Positions 18,156 to 28,346 of a stretch of 50,872 nucleotides of DNA are shown one piece after another. Within the stretch, counting starts at the first letter, position 1. Each line of letters starts with the position of its first letter. The DNA is from Chlorobiaceae bacterium. GTDB taxonomy: Bacteria; Bacteroidota; Chlorobiia; Chlorobiales; Chlorobiaceae. Made by a program: the position numbers and the translations under genes. The notes under the pieces were generated by a model. That model worked only from the letters and a program-made list of their open reading frames with translations, was not told the origin of the DNA and did no database searches. The DNA lies in contig JABDHL010000002.1 in NCBI GenBank assembly GCA_012972825.1, positions 1-50,872 on the forward strand. Reading direction: 5' to 3'.

Positions 18156-18983
18156 TCAGATCACTCCACGATCAAATTCCGGATAAAAAATCCGTTCGAT
18201 ACCGACTGTTTTTCCACTTGAAAGTTCAAGCGATATAAGCACCCCCGAAAAATGCACATCATCCTCGGCACATTCATACTTGTGCGGTGTCTGATAAAGC
18301 ATCCTGTCAGTAGCCGATTTGATCTGCATACCAATAACCGAATGATGCGGCCCCGTCATTCCGGCATCAGTGCAATAGCCTGTTCCTTTAGGCAAGATAC
18401 GTTCATCTGACGTTGGCACATGCGTATGGGTACCAATAACCGCCGATACTTTGCCGTCAAGATACCACCCCAATGCAATCTTTTCAGCCGTAGCCTCAGC
18501 ATGAATATCAACAAAAATCAACTGGACACGCTCCCTGACCTGCTCTTTAATCTGCTTGATCACCCAGTCCGCAGTTCTGAAAGGACAGTCGATAGAGTAC
18601 ATAAACGTTCTCCCCTGAAGGTTGACCACGGCAATATCACCCAGTCCATTGGGAAGCTTGTAAATTCCATAGCCTTTTCCGTAAGTGCCCTTAGGATAAT
18701 TCAATGGACGCAAAACCTGGCTATGTGTTTTCAGCGTATCGAAAAAGTTAAAATTGCTCCAGGTATGGTTTCCCCCTGTCACCACATTAACACCAGCTTC
18801 AAGAAGCTGATTGAGTGCTTCAAGGCTCATGCCCTTACCATGATGGGCATTCTCTCCGTTACAGATCACAAAATCAACGTGGTACTTACTGATAAAATTT
18901 TTCAGCATCCGGCTTACCATCTGCAACCCCGGAGTACCAACTACATCACCTATAAACATGACCTTTACAGTCTTTTGAGCCAT
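18156..18983 (-). CDS. ymdB: YmdB-family metallophosphoesterase (TIGR00282)
   Basis: The 275-residue protein begins with the metallophosphatase motif FIGDVVGTPG and continues with NGENAHHGKG, GGNHTW, VDIHAEATAEK and GTHTHVPTSD, which together define the YmdB/TIGR00282 family. Bacillus YmdB is a cyclic-nucleotide (2',3'-cAMP) phosphodiesterase that affects biofilm and motility gene expression; the role here is unproven. An AAAGG lies upstream of the start, and a TATAAT box sits at 19005-19010 on the same strand. Confidence 0.92.
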   Translation of the reverse strand: MAQKTVKVMFIGDVVGTPGLQMVSRMLKNFISKYHVDFVICNGENAHHGKGMSLEALNQLLEAGVNVVTGGNHTWSNFNFFDTLKTHSQVLRPLNYPKGTYGKGYGIYKLPNGLGDIAVVNLQGRTFMYSIDCPFRTADWVIKQIKEQVRERVQLIFVDIHAEATAEKIALGWYLDGKVSAVIGTHTHVPTSDERILPKGTGYCTDAGMTGPHHSVIGMQIKSATDRMLYQTPHKYECAEDDVHFSGVLISLELSSGKTVGIERIFYPEFDRGVI

Positions 18984-19004
18984 ATAGAACCTTTATCTTT
19001 ATAT

Positions 19005-19034
19005 ATTATATACTCTTAATAAAATCAACAACAG
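19005..19034 (-). promoter_or_regulatory. Candidate ymdB promoter
   Basis: Reading the minus strand, CTGTTG (19029-19034) and a perfect TATAAT (19005-19010) are separated by 18 bases. The predicted start would leave a short leader of about 15 bases to the ymdB ATG. Assigned by eye only. Confidence 0.4.
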
Positions 19035-19136
19035 CATACAAAACTTCAAAGCCTGACAGTATTTTAGCGAATTCTTCTTTTTCATCCCTTTTTCTTAATG
19101 GAAGATACCGAAATGAGCATGAGAAAAGGGTAACAA

Positions 19137-19164
19137 AAAAGCCCCAACTTGCGAAGGGGCTTTT
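19137..19164 (-). terminator. Terminator downstream of the Ala/Pro/Lys-rich protein gene
   Basis: AAAAGCCCC (19137-19145) pairs with GGGGCTTTT (19156-19164) around a 10-base loop. On the minus strand it is followed by TTGTTA after the T-rich arm, so it ends the gene at 19260-19535. It could also act weakly on plus-strand transcription. Confidence 0.85.
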
Positions 19165-19259
19165 CTTATTTATATAGCGACAGCAGATCTTACCTTATAC
19201 ATCTATTCAATATCCTATGCAACTGAAGTCTTCAATATCACTTTTCTGCAGTGAAGAGC

Positions 19260-19535
19260 TTACTTTGCTGCAGGTGCTTCTACCTTAGCTTCTGCTTTCT
19301 TTGCTTTCTTTACTTTCTTGGCTTTTTTCTCTGCCTTTACTTCTGGCTTTGCTTCAGCTTTTGCATCGGCTGCTGGTGCGGCTGGTGCTGCAGGTGCGGC
19401 TGGTGCTGCAGGAGCTGCTGCTGCAGGAGCTTTTGCGTCTTTTGCTGCTGGTTTGTCAGCTGCGAAAGAAACGCCACCGAAGATTCCGGAGATAGCAAGT
19501 GAAACGATAACACCAGCGATAAAATTCTTTTTCAT
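19260..19535 (-). CDS. Small Ala/Pro/Lys-rich exported protein, function unknown
   Basis: From the ATG at 19535 the product has 91 residues. A clear signal peptide comes first (MKKNF, hydrophobic core, ending GVSFA with a likely cut before ADKPA). The mature part is low complexity: PAAPAAPAAPAAP repeats, then an AEAKPEVKAEKKAKKVKKAKK lysine-rich tail ending in EAPAAK. It resembles histone-H1-like or cell-wall-associated tails but no domain is recognised. A good terminator follows, and the gene stands alone between ymdB and pirin. An in-frame ATG at 19565 would add ten polar residues before the signal. I infer export; function is unknown. Confidence 0.75.
   Translation of the reverse strand: MKKNFIAGVIVSLAISGIFGGVSFAADKPAAKDAKAPAAAAPAAPAAPAAPAAPAADAKAEAKPEVKAEKKAKKVKKAKKAEAKVEAPAAK
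19372..19425. repeat. Short imperfect 9/18-bp tandem repeat within the Ala/Pro-rich gene
   Basis: On the plus strand units GCTGGTGCG, GCTGGTGCT, GCAGGTGCG, GCTGGTGCT, GCAGGAGCT and GCTGCTGCA follow one another. The 18-base unit at 19381-19398 recurs at 19399-19416 with two differences. They encode the PAA repeats of the minus-strand protein and may vary in number by slippage. Confidence 0.75.
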
Positions 19536-19722
19536 TTGTATGTCTGTTTGAGTTTTAGAATGCATTGGAACCAGGATTATCCTGCTTCCTATAGAGTAAT
19601 ACGCAGCTCTTTGACTTTTCTTTCAAAAAATCTTTCTGCATGGTAATATTTTTTCGGTTCTATCCTCAATACTTGAGATAAATATCTATATTTCGACATT
19701 AGTACACGTAACCACCTGATCC

Positions 19723-20571
19723 ATGGCTATATCAAGGAAAATTCGTAAGGTTTTTATCAGCCAACCGACCATTGAAGGAGCAGGCGTTTTCCTGAAACGA
19801 GCTTTTGGCTTCAGCCAGGTTCCACTTTTCGATCCTTTTCTGCTGCTTGACGATTTTCGATCAAACAATCCTGCAGATTACTTCAAAGGATTTCCCTGGC
19901 ATCCGCACCGTGGTATTGAAACGATCACCTACATGCTTGAGGGCAAGGTGGAACATCAAGACAGCATGGGTAACCACGGAGTGATCAGAGCCGGAGGAGT
20001 TCAATGGATGACTGCCGGCAGAGGCATTATTCACCAGGAGATGCCGTCTGGTGACGAACACGGAGTCATGGGAGGATTCCAGCTCTGGGCAAACATACCG
20101 GCTTCGCAGAAAATGTATCCCCCGCGCTACCAGGACATCACTGCCGGAGAAATCCCCAGGCTCCAACTTGAAAACGGTGTTGAAATCTCTATCATCTGCG
20201 GAAAAATCGGGCAGACAGAAGGTGCAGTCAATGATATTGCCATAGATCCACAATATCTCGATATCACCATTCCATCAGGAATTTCCTATACCCATCAGCT
20301 TACAAAAGGGTATACAGCTTTTGCCTATGTCATCGAAGGAAAAGGAGTGTTCTGCCTCCACGATAAACCCTGCTCAAACGAAACTCTGATCCTTTTCGAT
20401 GACGGGGATACAGTTACCGTAACTACCGAAGATACTCCCATACGGTTTCTGCTTGTTTCCGGCAGACCACTCAACGAACCGATCGCCTGGCACGGCCCTA
20501 TCGTGATGAACTCCCAAGCAGAACTTTCAAGGGCATTTGAGGAATACCAGAACGGAACGTTTCTGAAATAA
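19723..20571 (+). CDS. Pirin family protein
   Basis: The 282-residue bicupin starts with a basic segment and has the pirin metal-binding motif HPHRGIET (~60), then GVQWMTAGRGIIHQEMP with the second His/Glu metal pair, and a C-terminal Pirin_C domain with 'LVSGRPLNEPIAWHGPIVMN'. Bacterial pirins include quercetin dioxygenases and regulators of pyruvate metabolism; the actual substrate is unknown. It ends 5 bases before the L,D-transpeptidase-like gene, so the two are likely co-transcribed. Confidence 0.93.
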   Translation: MAISRKIRKVFISQPTIEGAGVFLKRAFGFSQVPLFDPFLLLDDFRSNNPADYFKGFPWHPHRGIETITYMLEGKVEHQDSMGNHGVIRAGGVQWMTAGRGIIHQEMPSGDEHGVMGGFQLWANIPASQKMYPPRYQDITAGEIPRLQLENGVEISIICGKIGQTEGAVNDIAIDPQYLDITIPSGISYTHQLTKGYTAFAYVIEGKGVFCLHDKPCSNETLILFDDGDTVTVTTEDTPIRFLLVSGRPLNEPIAWHGPIVMNSQAELSRAFEEYQNGTFLK

Positions 20572-20576
20572 TCCAC

Positions 20577-21200
20577 ATGAAATCAACGGTTCTGAAAAGA
20601 TTCTCCTTTTTCCCCGTCCTGCTTGTTTTTATTCCCTGCCTTGCCGGTTTTTTCCTGCTGAAAGAGAAGGTTTCCGGACAAGCTTATAAAGCAGCATTTA
20701 CTGCTATGGATTCCTATCGTGCGGTTCATCCCGAAGAGCGTCCACGATTTCTTGCAGTTGTGGATTTCTCAAAACCCTCTTACTTGAAACGGATGGTTGT
20801 CATTGACCTTAAAACAGGGGATCAGTCATTTTTCCGGACAGCTCATGGAAAAAATTCAGGAGAGCTCTATGCAAACCAATTTTCAAATTCTCCTGAATCA
20901 AACATGAGCAGCCTGGGACTTTATAAAACACTTGAAACCTTCAACGGGGAGCACGGAAAAGCCATTCGTCTTGAGGGTCTTGACCCCGAAATAAACGACA
21001 ACGCATGCAAACGCGATATTGTCCTGCATTCGGCAGATTATGTTTCACTGAAGTACATCCTTGTAAATATTGTAACCCTTAACAGCCCAATGATCGGAAG
21101 AAGCAATGGATGCTTTGTGGTATCACCTCGGGATATCGATGAGGTAGAGCAAAAACTTAACCAGGGAGCTTTTCTTTACGCATGGGGAGAACCCCCATAA
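20577..21200 (+). CDS. Murein L,D-transpeptidase catalytic-domain protein (YkuD_2-like)
   Basis: The 207-residue protein has an N-terminal hydrophobic segment (residues ~10-28) that acts as signal or anchor, then a domain with VVIDLKTGDQSFFRTAHGKNSG and the terminal GRSNGCFVVSP motif. The Cys in SNGC is the probable catalytic residue, with the IVLHSADYV His upstream. This matches PF13645, a relative of L,D-transpeptidases that act on peptidoglycan in the periplasm. It follows pirin directly and ends in a strong bidirectional terminator. Confidence 0.85.
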   Translation: MKSTVLKRFSFFPVLLVFIPCLAGFFLLKEKVSGQAYKAAFTAMDSYRAVHPEERPRFLAVVDFSKPSYLKRMVVIDLKTGDQSFFRTAHGKNSGELYANQFSNSPESNMSSLGLYKTLETFNGEHGKAIRLEGLDPEINDNACKRDIVLHSADYVSLKYILVNIVTLNSPMIGRSNGCFVVSPRDIDEVEQKLNQGAFLYAWGEPP

Positions 21201-21223
21201 AATCATACGATGCCGAGAAACAC

Positions 21224-21252
21224 AAAAGCCCGGATTGCTCCGGGCTTTTTTT
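21224..21252. terminator. Bidirectional terminator between YkuD_2-like gene and icd
   Basis: AAAAGCCCGG (21224-21233) and CCGGGCTTTT (21240-21249) form a 10-bp stem with a 6-base loop; T residues follow on the plus strand, and T's from the A tract serve the minus strand. The flanking genes converge. Confidence 0.92.
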
Positions 21253-21272
21253 ATGCATAAATAAACATTTCC

Positions 21273-23561
<2,289 letters not shown>

Positions 23562-23658
23562 TCATGCAAATTGACACGGACTGGAAACTCCGCAGAACAA
23601 CCATAACAGGCTCTTGTATGTAAGCTACTGAATCCGGTTATGTATATATGTTAATTGC

Positions 23659-23687
23659 CGGGAAACCTGATGCAGCCTGATTTCCCG
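23659..23687. other. Hairpin between fabI and icd
   Basis: CGGGAAA (23659-23665) and TTTCCCG (23681-23687) form a 7-bp stem with a 15-base loop about 20 bases past the fabI stop. There is no T tract on the minus strand, so it may be a weak terminator or an mRNA-stabilising hairpin. Confidence 0.4.
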
Positions 23688-23708
23688 ATAAAATCACATG
23701 GCGGGAAT

Positions 23709-24575
23709 TTACTCATCAAGACCGACACGTGCAGCAAGATCCTTGTCATTAAGCACTTCATGAGCAAGCTTAATCATGGGAATGGTAGCTCCCATTGAAC
23801 TATACCCACCGTCATGGAAAAGGTTCTGCATTGTAACTTTCCGTGAAAGGTCGCTGAGAATGGTCATGGAATATTCAGCACACTCTTCTGCAGAAGCATT
23901 ACCGAGAGGAGACATAAGATCACTGTATTCATACATCTTTTCAAACCCGGGAATACCGCTTCCTGCCTTGGTAAACGTCGGACTTTGAGAGACAGTATTA
24001 ATACGGATCTGATGTCTGGCAAGCCTTGGCCCATAACTGCGAACAATAGATTCAAGCAAAGATTTCGCATCTCCCATATCAGAGTATGTCCAGTAATTTC
24101 TCTGTGAAGCTATATATGAAAGTGCGAGAATGCTGCCGCCGTCATTAATTGCCTCATTCTTTAACGCATAAGAGACAAGACGGTGCAGGGATAATCCCGA
24201 AACATCAAGGGTTTTCATAAACCACTCGTAGTTGAGCTCTTCGTAGGGCAGCTGCTTACGGATATTCTGTGACATTCCGATGGAATGAACAATAAAATCA
24301 ACAGAACCTAATTTTTCCTTAAGTTCCCTGAAACAGTTATCGACATCTTCATTTTTAGAAGCATCACAGACAATCATCGGAGCATTGCCACATGATGCCG
24401 AGAGTTCTTCGATATTACCAAAACGCAACGCTGCCGCAACATTGGAAATAGCTATCTGAGCGCCTTCCCTGTATGCATGTAACGCAATCTGCCAGCCAAT
24501 ACTGCTCTCATCAAGCGGGCCGAAAACAATTCCCTTCTTCCCTTTCAACAAACCATAGTGCGTTTTCTCGGACAT
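23709..24575 (-). CDS. fabI: Enoyl-[acyl-carrier-protein] reductase FabI
   Basis: The 288-residue SDR-fold protein starts LKGKKGIVFGPLDESSIGW, the modified cofactor loop of FabI, and has the catalytic pair in ALSYIASQ (first Tyr) and TYSDMGDAK (Tyr-x6-Lys). The C-terminus carries LFHDGGYSSMG. It performs the last reduction of fatty acid elongation with NAD(P)H. Length is slightly over the usual ~260. A 12-bp palindrome at 24631-24642 lies about 55 bases upstream and could regulate it. It stands alone between arsA-like and icd genes. Confidence 0.92.
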   Translation of the reverse strand: MSEKTHYGLLKGKKGIVFGPLDESSIGWQIALHAYREGAQIAISNVAAALRFGNIEELSASCGNAPMIVCDASKNEDVDNCFRELKEKLGSVDFIVHSIGMSQNIRKQLPYEELNYEWFMKTLDVSGLSLHRLVSYALKNEAINDGGSILALSYIASQRNYWTYSDMGDAKSLLESIVRSYGPRLARHQIRINTVSQSPTFTKAGSGIPGFEKMYEYSDLMSPLGNASAEECAEYSMTILSDLSRKVTMQNLFHDGGYSSMGATIPMIKLAHEVLNDKDLAARVGLDE

Positions 24576-24630
24576 GATATTAGCTGATTCTTTAACAAAG
24601 ACTGGGGTAAATCCCCGTTAACTCAACATT

Positions 24631-24642
24631 TTAAACGTTTAA
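24631..24642. promoter_or_regulatory. Perfect 12-bp palindrome upstream of fabI
   Basis: TTAAACGTTTAA is a perfect inverted repeat located 55 bases before the fabI start codon and 75 bases after the arsA-like stop. It is a candidate operator for a dimeric regulator; a chance AT-rich palindrome is the alternative. It does not match operators I know for FapR or FabT. Confidence 0.3.
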
Positions 24643-24716
24643 GATACAAGATTCCCTTGAAAACATAAACTGTTTCCCCTTATTTTTTCTTCATACGGCC
24701 ATACCAGGGTTACTAT

Positions 24717-26018
24717 CTATATCTTCATTCGTCTCATTGAACGCAGCTTGTCGAGCATATTTTTATTCACATTCAACTCTGTTTCTTCCTTTTCGACATG
24801 AATCTCCCTGAACACCACCCGCAAAAGATTATCCTCCCTTATATACTCTTCCATTTCAAGACTGTACAAGGCCCTGGGCAGTGTAATAATCCTCTGAGCC
24901 CTGTCTACTGTAACCACAATATCAGTACCCATGCGGTCAACCCCGACATCTTCCGCATCCTTGAGAAAAGGTATTTTAATACACAGAACTTCGCGGTGAT
25001 CTTCAGTCACAGCATTTTTTTTGCTTTCAATCCAAAAATTCTTTCCGGAATAAAAAATCTTGTCAGGCGTCTGCACACCAAAAACAAGTTTACTGATTTC
25101 GTGAAGCGCATCAGCCCCTATCGGCTCGGTTCTCTGCAGATGACAGCGAAAAACCGGGGTGGGATAAAATGAGTTGTCAATCTCCATCAGATATTTACTG
25201 TGCAGGTCGGCCCAGAATTCAAAATACTCTCCAACTGTTTTGGAGGTAGGAAGAATCTTGTTAATGACAATACCATCAACATTAATGCCGTAGAGATGCA
25301 CAAAGGTATAGGCACGTTTTGTCTCGAGAATGGATAGCTTTTCAGGGTTCAGCACCAGACGGAAGGTCACTTCAGGACTGAGTATAAACTTGTTGATATC
25401 CTCCATCTGCTTGAGCAGGACATTGATCTCATTAAAAAAATCATCGTCAGGAATGGACTTTCCGCTTAATGGACGCGCAATCGACGACATGCTTTTATAG
25501 AGCTTGAAAAACTGCTTGCCCATATTCCCTCCTATAATAATCTCAGGATAAGCAAGAAGACGAAGCGTGTTGCCCGTTGGAGATGTATCAAGCACAACAG
25601 CATCCCATTTTCCCGATTGAGCCTCGTCAAGCAGTCGGCTTAAAGCAAATATTTCGTCAAGACCCGGCTGCGTTGTCAGCTCGGTAGCCATGCCGCTTTC
25701 AATACCTTTGCTTTTATAAGAGGACGAAACGAACTTCTGAAACCCGGACATGTTTTTTTTAAGTTCATGCACTGTATCAACTTCGAGGCCGTAAAGATTA
25801 TGTTCGATCTTCTGCGGATCATTGCGGCTTATGCGGGTATTGAAAACGTCAGACAGCGAATGGGCTGGATCGGAGGACATGATCAACACCTTCTTGTTCT
25901 GCCGTGCCAGCGAAACCGCAGTTGATGATGAAATGGTGGTTTTTCCTGTGCCGCCTTTTCCTGAATAAATAATAACTCTGGTCTGTGACTGGCTTTCTGT
26001 CAAGTCCCTCGACAACAT
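24717..26018 (-). CDS. ArsA/Get3-family ATPase with C-terminal HSP20-like domain
   Basis: The 433-residue protein has the deviant Walker A SGKGGTGKTT (~20), a switch region DPAHSLSDVF (~51) and DTSPTGNTLRLL, all of the ArsA/TRC40 family. A single ATPase unit is present rather than the duplicated one of enterobacterial ArsA. After ~residue 330 a beta-rich segment (KIPFLKDAEDVGVDRMGTD, ITLPRAL) matches the ArsA_HSP20 extension known from Chlorobi and other phototrophs. No Get3 CxxC zinc motif is seen. Actual role (membrane-protein targeting, metalloid transport, or photosynthesis-related) is unproven. An AGGAG precedes the start by about seven bases. It follows aat with a 93-base gap. Confidence 0.85.
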   Translation of the reverse strand: MLSRDLTESQSQTRVIIYSGKGGTGKTTISSSTAVSLARQNKKVLIMSSDPAHSLSDVFNTRISRNDPQKIEHNLYGLEVDTVHELKKNMSGFQKFVSSSYKSKGIESGMATELTTQPGLDEIFALSRLLDEAQSGKWDAVVLDTSPTGNTLRLLAYPEIIIGGNMGKQFFKLYKSMSSIARPLSGKSIPDDDFFNEINVLLKQMEDINKFILSPEVTFRLVLNPEKLSILETKRAYTFVHLYGINVDGIVINKILPTSKTVGEYFEFWADLHSKYLMEIDNSFYPTPVFRCHLQRTEPIGADALHEISKLVFGVQTPDKIFYSGKNFWIESKKNAVTEDHREVLCIKIPFLKDAEDVGVDRMGTDIVVTVDRAQRIITLPRALYSLEMEEYIREDNLLRVVFREIHVEKEETELNVNKNMLDKLRSMRRMKI

Positions 26019-26111
26019 AAAAACTCCTGTGTTAAAGGTCTATAATCCCAAAAGGATCCTCTCTTCGAAAAGAAAAAACTATCGTCGGTCAAAGTACCAC
26101 TTTTCCCCTGC

Positions 26112-26696
26112 TTAGAGAAAAACAATCTTTTCCCTCAATGCATCTTCAAGAAGCTCCATATACTCTTCATGGGCAATTTCAACTGCCCCGAGTTTCCCAA
26201 GATGCGGGTTCATAATCTGAGCATCAAGCAACCGATATCCTTTATTGCTCAAATGAAGCACCAGACAATCAAAAGCTATCTGTGATGCATAGGAACGGCG
26301 GAAAAACATTGACTCTCCAAAAAAGACACCGCCCATAGCTATCCCGTACAAACCGCCAACGAGCTCACCCTCATACCAGCTCTCAACACTGTGGGCCAGC
26401 CCAAGCTCGTGAAGCTTGACATAAGCTTCAATAATCTCTCCGGAAATCCATGTTTCAGCATCATTTTTTCGAGGAGCAGCACACCCTCTGATTACTCCCT
26501 CAAATTCCTTGTCAAACGTTACACTGAATTCTTTTTTTCTTTTCAGACGAAGAACATCACGGGAGGGTTTGTAGGAATCGAGATATACAATTGCCCTTTT
26601 GTAAGGCTGACACCAGTAGACCTTCCCATCCTTTGGATCAGACATCGGGAAAAAACCCTGGCGGTAAGCCCTGAGCAGTTCGTCAATACGAATCAT
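26112..26696 (-). CDS. aat: Leucyl/phenylalanyl-tRNA--protein transferase Aat
   Basis: The 194-residue protein has the Aat signatures AYRQGFFPMSD near the N-terminus, VYWCQP, ETWISGEIIEAYVKLHELGLAHSVE, and the glycine-rich GGLYGIAMGGVFFGESMF. It attaches Leu or Phe to N-terminal Lys/Arg of proteins, feeding the ClpS/ClpAP N-end rule pathway. The ATG at 26696 is preferred over an adjacent TTG. It is the fourth gene of the minus-strand run starting at uvrD, with a 22-base gap behind the nitroreductase. Confidence 0.95.
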   Translation of the reverse strand: MIRIDELLRAYRQGFFPMSDPKDGKVYWCQPYKRAIVYLDSYKPSRDVLRLKRKKEFSVTFDKEFEGVIRGCAAPRKNDAETWISGEIIEAYVKLHELGLAHSVESWYEGELVGGLYGIAMGGVFFGESMFFRRSYASQIAFDCLVLHLSNKGYRLLDAQIMNPHLGKLGAVEIAHEEYMELLEDALREKIVFL

Positions 26697-26718
26697 CAAT
26701 CCGAAACAACATCTCCAG

Positions 26719-27297
26719 TTAATGAAACTTTAACAGAACATCATCAAGCATCCTTTTAGGAACATGATGAATCCCGTTAGCATCCCTGAAATATCGAACC
26801 GAATCATTGTCCGCCATCTGATCAATAACAACAGTTTCAACCGGCTTTCCGAGAGCAATGACCAAAAGAATGGAAAAAAAATCAGGAATTTTAAGTAACT
26901 CCCTGATTTTTTTGCGATCAAGAGAGGCTATGATGCATCCCCCGATACCAGATGCTGTAGCTGCAAGAAGAATAGTCTGCGCTGCAATTCCACTGTCACA
27001 CCCAAATTCAGTGCTTATTGACTGATCACCAAGTATAACGATATAAGCCACAGGACGTTCGCTTTCTGCAGGGCCAGGCCAATCTGCAAGATATCCCGCC
27101 CAGGAAAGAGAAGGGAAAAGAGCTGCGACAGTCGCAGGTTCACTGACAGCAATAAATTTCAGCGGCTGAAGGTTTTTTTCTGAAGGAACATAGCAGGCAA
27201 GCTCAACAAGATCCCGCACGACATCTTCAGTAACCTGAACCCGGCTGTCAAATCTCCGGTAGCTCCGGCATTTCGTTACAAGATCCCTGAAATGCAT
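26719..27297 (-). CDS. Nitroreductase-family flavoprotein
   Basis: The 192-residue protein has the FMN-binding N-terminal CRSYRRFD motif, a SEKNLQPLKF segment in place of the usual 'PSxxNxQPW', the central AAQTILLAATASGIGGCI and the C-terminal LVIALGKP. It would be a homodimeric FMN oxidoreductase using NAD(P)H. Natural substrate unknown. It lies 11 bases after the glycosyltransferase gene within the uvrD run. Confidence 0.9.
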   Translation of the reverse strand: MHFRDLVTKCRSYRRFDSRVQVTEDVVRDLVELACYVPSEKNLQPLKFIAVSEPATVAALFPSLSWAGYLADWPGPAESERPVAYIVILGDQSISTEFGCDSGIAAQTILLAATASGIGGCIIASLDRKKIRELLKIPDFFSILLVIALGKPVETVVIDQMADNDSVRYFRDANGIHHVPKRMLDDVLLKFH

Positions 27298-27308
27298 AAT
27301 GAGTCATG

Positions 27309-28340
27309 TTAATACTTTTCACCCCATGCAGCCTCGGTGTATTTTGACAGCTGCTCCCACTCGCCACTCCCTATCCATTCGGCAATATAATCCACCGTTG
27401 CAGCATAATGCAAAGGCTCTCTGCATGGCTGCTGCAGCCAGTCGGCAAGAACGGCAACATCAAGAGTGTGGGTCGACATGCCATACCCAAGCTGCTCCAT
27501 GGCAAGAGCATTGGACTCCTGTTCAATCTGCCCATTGAGAGGCCTGAGCAGCAGCTTCTTTCCGAGATGAAGCGCCTCACCCGGAAGTTCAAATCCGGCA
27601 TTGCAGACAACACCGCTGCACTCCAGGAGATCATTGAGAAATCCATCACGGGAATAGCCCCTGAAATGGAGATGCCCATCATCACGACTCTCTGACACCT
27701 TTCCATAAATAAAAAACTCATACCCTTCAAACGAAGTAACAAAGGCAGCAACATCCTCCACCTCTTCGAACGGCAGATAAACAAGAATCTTCTCTTTAAT
27801 AACGGCTTTGGCATTTTCCGCATAAAGCAGGGGCGGAATAACCGGAGGAAAAACAGGCTGATGGAAATGGTTCCAGTGAAGCCCCGCATTGTAACGGGCA
27901 GGGGCAAAATTGAGCAAGGTATATTTTTCAAAAAGGTTTCCCTTTGCCAGGGGAACATTATATCGAAAGGCATACTGGTGACCGAAACCCATAGAAGGAA
28001 TATTTCTTATTCGTGCCACTGAAGAGGTTATCGGATCAAAATCGGTAATAATCAGGTCAGTCCCTGCAGTTTCAAGCATCATTATATCCGTCATAAGGCG
28101 AAACAGATCGAGCTGAAACATGGTCTCGATATAGCTCAGCTTACCCTTATAGGTAACCAGAGTCATACCCTTCATCACCTTGTAGGGCTCAAAAATCTTT
28201 ATCTCCTTCAGATCCTCTTCTTTTCTTCCACTTATGATCACAGCAACATCATGTCCATCAGCCTTAAGCCTGCGAACAAGCTCACGGCTGCGACTGATAT
28301 GGCCATTTCCCGTTCCCTGAACACCAAAAAGGATCTTCAT
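27309..28340 (-). CDS. MJ1255-type glycosyltransferase (GT-B fold)
   Basis: The 343-residue protein begins MKILFGVQGTGNGHISRS, which resembles the nucleotide-sugar binding start of MurG-like GT-B enzymes, and contains CNAGFELPGEALHLGKKLLLRPL, where an acceptor/donor loop of the TIGR00661 (MJ1255) family lies. It should move a hexose or amino sugar from a nucleotide donor to an unknown acceptor. No membrane helix is seen. It starts 6 bases after the uvrD stop, so translation is probably coupled. Confidence 0.85.
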   Translation of the reverse strand: MKILFGVQGTGNGHISRSRELVRRLKADGHDVAVIISGRKEEDLKEIKIFEPYKVMKGMTLVTYKGKLSYIETMFQLDLFRLMTDIMMLETAGTDLIITDFDPITSSVARIRNIPSMGFGHQYAFRYNVPLAKGNLFEKYTLLNFAPARYNAGLHWNHFHQPVFPPVIPPLLYAENAKAVIKEKILVYLPFEEVEDVAAFVTSFEGYEFFIYGKVSESRDDGHLHFRGYSRDGFLNDLLECSGVVCNAGFELPGEALHLGKKLLLRPLNGQIEQESNALAMEQLGYGMSTHTLDVAVLADWLQQPCREPLHYAATVDYIAEWIGSGEWEQLSKYTEAAWGEKY

Positions 28341-28346
28341 AAGATT

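Noticed and set aside
19251-19551. Plus-strand frames rich in Cys/Trp, Leu or Ala across the tandem repeat
   Set aside because: They are complements of the Ala/Pro/Lys-rich gene; the minus strand has the signal peptide and terminator.
24603-24617. GGGG/CCCC hairpin after the arsA-like gene
   Set aside because: Stem is only four or five pairs and there is no T tract on the minus strand.
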